From Mollicutes bacterium (lineage in GTDB: Bacteria; Bacillota_I; Bacilli_A; Izemoplasmatales; Izemoplasmataceae): DNA of 9,504 nt. Below are positions 6,510 to 9,504 of the stretch, in pieces. Each line of letters opens with the position of its first letter. The first letter of the stretch is position 1. The notes beneath the pieces are model-generated. The model was not told the origin of the DNA. It searched no databases and worked only from the letters and a program-made list of their open reading frames with translations. The DNA is taken from the NCBI GenBank assembly GCA_003552275.1, contig PUKL01000077.1, positions 1-9,504 on the forward strand, given 5' to 3'. The position numbers and the translations under genes were made by a program.

Positions 6510-7418
6510 TCATTCGGGTTGGACTTCGCTTTCGAAGGTGGTTGCCTCTTCGGCATGCGGCGACGTGAAGATCTTCTTGACGATGATCACCAGCAGCAGG
6601 ATGAGGATGTTGAAGAGGACGATGGTCGCGCCCGAGGGGAAACCGAAACTGTAGGAGAGCCAAAGCCCCAAGATGACGGAGACTTCACTGAAGAGAATGG
6701 CGATGAGCAGCGTCGTCTTGAAAGAATTGCCGATCTTCATGGCGGCGGCCACGGGGATGATCATGAGACTGGAGACGAGCAACACGCCGACGGTCTCGAT
6801 GGAGAGACTCACCACGACCCCGAGGATGATGGTGGAAAAAAACTGGAAGACACCCACGCGGATCCCGAGGAGACGCGCATAACGTTCGTCGAAGCTGATG
6901 ATCACGATCCGTTTGTAGAAGATGATGATGAGGACGAAAATGACGAATGTCGTGATGGCGATGATATAGACGAAGTTTCTCCCGACGGTGAGGATGCTGC
7001 CGAAGAGATAGTTGTAGATCTCGGTGTTGAAACCCCCGGCCAAGGAGATGAAAAGCGCGGAAAGTGCCGTGCCGAGGCTGATCACGATCGGCATCGAGAT
7101 TTCCTTGTAGTTCTTGTAGTAGCTTCGGAGCGCCTCGATCAACAAGGCGCCGATGACGGCGAACATCATGCCGACATACAACGGATCTCCAATCGGGAGC
7201 CGGAGGATGTTCAAGAGGAAGATACCGATGGAAAGCCCGGCCAGGGAGAAGTGGCTGAGGGTGTCGGCGATGAGGCTCAACCGTTTGATCACGACAAAAG
7301 AGCCGATCATGGGCGCCAACAGACCGACCAGGACTCCGGTGATGAGAGCATACTGCATGAACTGTCTTTCGATGAGGGCGCGGATGAAACCCATGAGTAC
7401 GAGAGGGTCGAGTTCCAT
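6510..7418 (-). CDS. Metal ABC transporter permease (ZnuB/AdcB-like, ABC-3 family)
   Basis: This is a 302-residue membrane subunit of a zinc- or manganese-type ABC importer. It is strongly hydrophobic, with about eight membrane segments (roughly 22-45, 58-72, 82-98, 110-128, 148-168, 190-225, 235-256 and 262-281). Family marks are LIADTLSHFSLAG (49-61) after the second segment and the cytoplasmic coupling stretch SFDERYARLLGI (175-186), which contacts the ATPase. Zinc seems likelier than manganese from the TLSH region, but this is not decisive. The start chosen is ATG at 7418, sharing one base with the ATPase stop (TGATG), with AAGGGGG about seven bases upstream; an in-frame TTG at 7421 is the alternative. 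The C-terminal tail is acidic and lacks a His-rich stretch. No substrate-binding protein gene follows; a terminator does. Confidence 0.93.
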   Translation of the reverse strand: MELDPLVLMGFIRALIERQFMQYALITGVLVGLLAPMIGSFVVIKRLSLIADTLSHFSLAGLSIGIFLLNILRLPIGDPLYVGMMFAVIGALLIEALRSYYKNYKEISMPIVISLGTALSALFISLAGGFNTEIYNYLFGSILTVGRNFVYIIAITTFVIFVLIIIFYKRIVIISFDERYARLLGIRVGVFQFFSTIILGVVVSLSIETVGVLLVSSLMIIPVAAAMKIGNSFKTTLLIAILFSEVSVILGLWLSYSFGFPSGATIVLFNILILLLVIIVKKIFTSPHAEEATTFESEVQPE

Positions 7419-8083
7419 CAATCCACCCCCTTCTCGAAATACTCGCTGGCGGCCATGGTTTTTGCCCGGCCGTCCGTGAGACGCATGATGCGGTTGAAAT
7501 TCGATTTTCCGGGTTTCAGATCATGCGAGATCAGGATGATGGTCACACCCTCGTCGTTCAAGTCGTTGACGATGCGATAGAATTTCGCTTCGCTTTCCGA
7601 ATCGATGCCGGCGGTGGGTTCGTCCAGAATGAGCAAATCGGGATGGTTGACCATCGCCCGGGCGATGAAGACCCGCTGGAGTTGACCGCCCGACAGGGTG
7701 TTGATGTTTTCGTTTTGGAGTTCGAGGATGCCCATGCGGTCGAAGAGGGCGAGTTTTTCCTCGTCACGCATTTTGGAATAGCGGGAGACGTGCATGATCT
7801 CATTCACGGTGATGGGGAACTCGTAGTTGAAATCGTCCAGCTTTTGCGGTACATAGCCGATCCGGAGCCATTTGCGGAATTCGTTGATTTCCATACCGTC
7901 GAGGTAGATCTTCTTGTCGGGGACACGGTTGATGCCCAGGATGCATTTGATGAGCGTGCTCTTACCGCTGCCGTTGTTGCCGACGACGACCAAAAAGTCC
8001 CCGCTTTCGAGACTCAGGGAGACATTACGCAAGACCGGTCGATAGTCATAGCTGAACGAGAGGTTCTGTACTTCCACACGCAT
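7418..8083 (-). CDS. Metal ABC transporter ATP-binding protein (ZnuC/AdcC-like)
   Basis: This 221-residue ATPase energises the neighbouring permease. Motifs are Walker A GNNGSGKST (35-43), Q-loop Q80 in GYVPQK, signature LSGGQLQR (130-137), Walker B LLILDEPTAGID (150-161) and switch His187 in SHD. The GYVPQKLDDFNYEFPITVNE stretch (76-95) is characteristic of metal-type ATPases of the ZnuC/MntB class, which places it with its partner permease. Length is slightly short but normal for the class. It is the first gene of the operon and its stop overlaps the permease start. The ribosome binding site is weak: GGGA, nine bases before ATG at 8083, within the loop of an inverted repeat. Metal specificity cannot be settled from the ATPase. 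Confidence 0.93.
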   Translation of the reverse strand: MRVEVQNLSFSYDYRPVLRNVSLSLESGDFLVVVGNNGSGKSTLIKCILGINRVPDKKIYLDGMEINEFRKWLRIGYVPQKLDDFNYEFPITVNEIMHVSRYSKMRDEEKLALFDRMGILELQNENINTLSGGQLQRVFIARAMVNHPDLLILDEPTAGIDSESEAKFYRIVNDLNDEGVTIILISHDLKPGKSNFNRIMRLTDGRAKTMAASEYFEKGVD

Positions 8084-8110
8084 CTTTGATCATCCCGCTT
8101 TCAATCAAAG
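8084..8110. repeat. Inverted repeat at the 5' end of the metal transporter operon
   Basis: CTTTGAT (8084-8090) and ATCAAAG (8104-8110) form a perfect 7-base inverted repeat with 13 bases between. It lies between the -10 box and the ATG of the ATPase gene, overlaps the expected transcription start near 8106, and its loop holds the weak ribosome binding site. It could be an operator for a metal-sensing repressor or, if transcription starts early enough, an RNA hairpin limiting translation. Confidence 0.45.
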
Positions 8111-8112
8111 CC

Positions 8113-8140
8113 ATTATATCATGAGACGCCGCAAGGACAA
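8113..8140 (-). promoter_or_regulatory. Promoter of the metal transporter operon
   Basis: On the - strand, TTGTCC (8135-8140) is followed after 16 bases by TATAAT (8113-8118), preceded by TGA, a perfect extended -10. Transcription is expected from about 8106, leaving a leader of only about 23 bases. Confidence 0.65.
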
Positions 8141-8229
8141 ACACTTCACCATCGTTTTTTATTCTATCATGTTTTTCGACGTTGCCGAACGACAAGAAGC
8201 ACAACTCGCCCTTCGCGGGCAAAATGATA

Positions 8230-8258
8230 TTTAAAAGTTGCCGAAAATGTGCGATAAT
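8230..8258 (+). promoter_or_regulatory. Promoter of tmk-holB
   Basis: TGCGATAAT at 8250-8258 is an extended -10 (GATAAT with TG one base upstream). TTTAAA at 8230-8235, 17 bases upstream, is a weak -35. The ribosome binding site AGAGGAG (8273-8279) lies nine bases before GTG at 8289. It is divergent from the metal transporter promoter. Confidence 0.5.
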
Positions 8259-8288
8259 GGACGCGAGAACAAAGAGGAGTGACAGCCC

Positions 8289-8915
8289 GTGGAGAAGATA
8301 CTCATCACTTTCGAAGGACCCGAGGGTTCGGGGAAGACGTCCGTGCTGAAATCCGTCGAAAAACGGCTCCAAGACCGTGGCGTGGATGTCATGACCACCC
8401 GGGAACCGGGGGGGATCAAGATTTCGGAACTCATCAGGGACATCATCCTCGATGTGCACCACTCGGAGATGGACGCTCGTACGGAAGCGCTCCTTTATGC
8501 CGCCAGCAGGCGCCAGCATCTCGTCGAGAAGATCATACCCGCCCTACAAGCCGGAAAGGTCGTCCTCTGTGACCGGTTTGTGGACAGTTCATTGGCATAT
8601 CAGGGTTATGGCCGCAAACTCGGGTTCGAGACGGTCTTCGACTTGAACAAGTTCGCCATCAACGCCTGTCTTCCCGACTTGACCATATTCGTCGATGTAC
8701 CGCCCAGTATCGGCTTGGGACGGGTTTTTGACAACCATCGTCGCGTGGACCGACTCGACCTCGAAGACATGGAGTTCCACAAGCGGGTCTATCAGGGCTA
8801 TCAGGAACTGATCAAAAAATGGCCCTCACGCATCAAGACGGTCGATGGAACGAAATCCCTCGCAGAAGTCGTGGAAGCGTCGATGAAACTCATCGACGGA
8901 CTCGAAAAAGGGTGA
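8289..8915 (+). CDS. tmk: dTMP kinase (thymidylate kinase)
   Basis: This 208-residue cytoplasmic kinase phosphorylates dTMP to dTDP with ATP for DNA synthesis. The P-loop GPEGSGKT is at 10-17, the dTMP-binding TREPGG at 37-42, and the DRFVDSSLAYQG motif at 95-106. The LID region contains RRVDRLD at 151-157, with the two arginines at its start; the P-loop has Glu12 and Ser14 rather than an Arg. Length is normal. The GTG start is fixed by the ribosome binding site at 8273-8279. holB begins five bases after the stop, a pairing of thymidylate kinase and clamp-loader genes known from many Bacillota, where yaaQ-like genes may lie between; none is present here. Confidence 0.96.
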   Translation: MEKILITFEGPEGSGKTSVLKSVEKRLQDRGVDVMTTREPGGIKISELIRDIILDVHHSEMDARTEALLYAASRRQHLVEKIIPALQAGKVVLCDRFVDSSLAYQGYGRKLGFETVFDLNKFAINACLPDLTIFVDVPPSIGLGRVFDNHRRVDRLDLEDMEFHKRVYQGYQELIKKWPSRIKTVDGTKSLAEVVEASMKLIDGLEKG

Positions 8916-8920
8916 TACCC

Positions 8921-9504
8921 GTGGATTTTCTGGAAATGAAGAATGCACAGAAAGAAGCCGTGTCGATGCTTGTGAACAGCTATCATCGCGACAGACTCTC
9001 CCACGCCTACATCTTCGAAGGCGAGGCGGGAGGCATGAAATTTGACACCGCGCTTTTTTTTGCGGCCCTCCTGCTTTGCGAACATGAGACCGAGCGCCCT
9101 TGCGGGGCTTGTTCCGCTTGTCGCAGGATCGGACGCACGACGCATCCGAATGTCCATATCGTCCGCCCGACGCGCGAACAGATCCTGAAGGAATCGATCA
9201 AAGAATTGCAAAGCGACTTCTCGAAGACATCGCTCGAGGACGGTCCCAAGATATACATCATCGATCATGCGGACACGTTGAACCCGCAAGCGGCGAACGC
9301 CCTCCTCAAGTTTCTCGAGGAACCGGAAGGCGAGATGTATGCCGTTTTGCTCGTCGAGGACGAACAGAACCTTCTGCCGACCGTCCGTTCCCGCTCCCAA
9401 GTCGTCCCCTTCCATCCTCCGGCGAAAGAGGTCATCGAAAAGAAACTTCTCGGGGAGGGTTTCGATGCGTCTTTGGTCAGGTTGGCCGCGAGAATGTGTC
9501 CGAC
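8921..9504 (+). CDS. holB: DNA polymerase III subunit delta-prime (3'-truncated by the window)
   Basis: The first 194 residues of the clamp-loader delta-prime subunit are present, open to the window end. DRLSHAYIFEG (24-34) and NPQAANALLKFLEEP (121-135) are strongly conserved. Four cysteines at 53, 61, 64 and 67 (CX7CX2CX2C) form the clamp-loader zinc site. The P-loop position reads GEAGGMKFD (34-42), lacking a normal GKT/S, as expected for delta-prime, which does not hydrolyse ATP. The usual SRC motif reads SRS at 157-159. GTG at 8921 has AGGGTGAT overlapping the tmk stop just upstream; ATG at 8936 is a less likely start. Delta-prime works with delta and tau/gamma to load the sliding clamp. 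Confidence 0.95.
   Translation, partial: MDFLEMKNAQKEAVSMLVNSYHRDRLSHAYIFEGEAGGMKFDTALFFAALLLCEHETERPCGACSACRRIGRTTHPNVHIVRPTREQILKESIKELQSDFSKTSLEDGPKIYIIDHADTLNPQAANALLKFLEEPEGEMYAVLLVEDEQNLLPTVRSRSQVVPFHPPAKEVIEKKLLGEGFDASLVRLAARMCP

Noticed and set aside
6495..7580. A 361-codon open frame on the + strand opposite the metal permease and ATPase
   Set aside because: It is an extremely acidic, low-complexity (Asp/Glu/His) mirror of the hydrophobic permease codons. It begins just after the terminator and has no convincing ribosome binding site.
8208..8220. A GCCC-TTCGC-GGGC hairpin between the divergent metal transporter and tmk promoters
   Set aside because: The stem is four base pairs, there is no T-run on either side in the right direction, and it lies upstream of both expected transcripts.

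Overview
This window looks like a chromosomal core region of a Bacillota bacterium. I favour the Bacilli, possibly a lineage near the Erysipelotrichia or Mollicutes. The reasons are the order rpsK-rpoA-rplQ-(insert)-ecfA1-ecfA2-ecfT-truA, the pair tmk-holB with a B. subtilis-like delta-prime, strong AGGAGG-type ribosome binding sites and frequent GTG/TTG starts. TGA is used as a stop, so reading TGA as Trp (as in Mycoplasma) is ruled out. The DNA is moderately GC-rich (judged by eye, not counted). Genus and species cannot be read from the sequence.

Layout. 1-1503 (+) is the end of the alpha ribosomal operon: the rpsK tail, rpoA and rplQ, closed by a strong hairpin terminator. 1586-2659 (-) is a PLP-dependent cysteine synthase-family gene in reverse orientation, separating rplQ from the ECF genes that usually follow it. 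It has its own promoter, with a perfect palindrome on the -10/start region. 2825-6452 (+) is one operon with its own promoter: ecfA1, ecfA2, ecfT (the energy-coupling module of vitamin/metal ECF importers) and truA, all overlapping. A terminator at 6463-6488 closes it. 6510-8083 (-) is a two-gene metal ABC transporter operon (ATPase, then permease) without a substrate-binding protein. 8289-9504 (+) is tmk (dTMP kinase) and holB (DNA polymerase III delta-prime), the latter cut by the window end.

How the genes work together. The window is mostly housekeeping: transcription and translation (RNAP alpha, S11, L17, tRNA pseudouridylation), nutrient import (ECF module, Zn/Mn transporter), sulfur amino acid metabolism, and DNA precursor supply and replication. 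The three convergent or divergent gene borders are tidy: two hairpins able to act in both directions and two divergent promoter regions.

The most unusual features are these. An in-frame N-terminal domain of about 90 residues, resembling the NTF2/SnoaL fold, precedes TruA, with a plausible internal TTG start for a standard-length TruA. EcfT is longer than usual, with extra hydrophobic sequence in its middle. Two palindromes sit at the starts of the cysteine synthase and metal-transport operons. I saw no CRISPR array, tRNA, rRNA, insertion sequence or phage gene, and no evidence for a wholly new multi-gene system.
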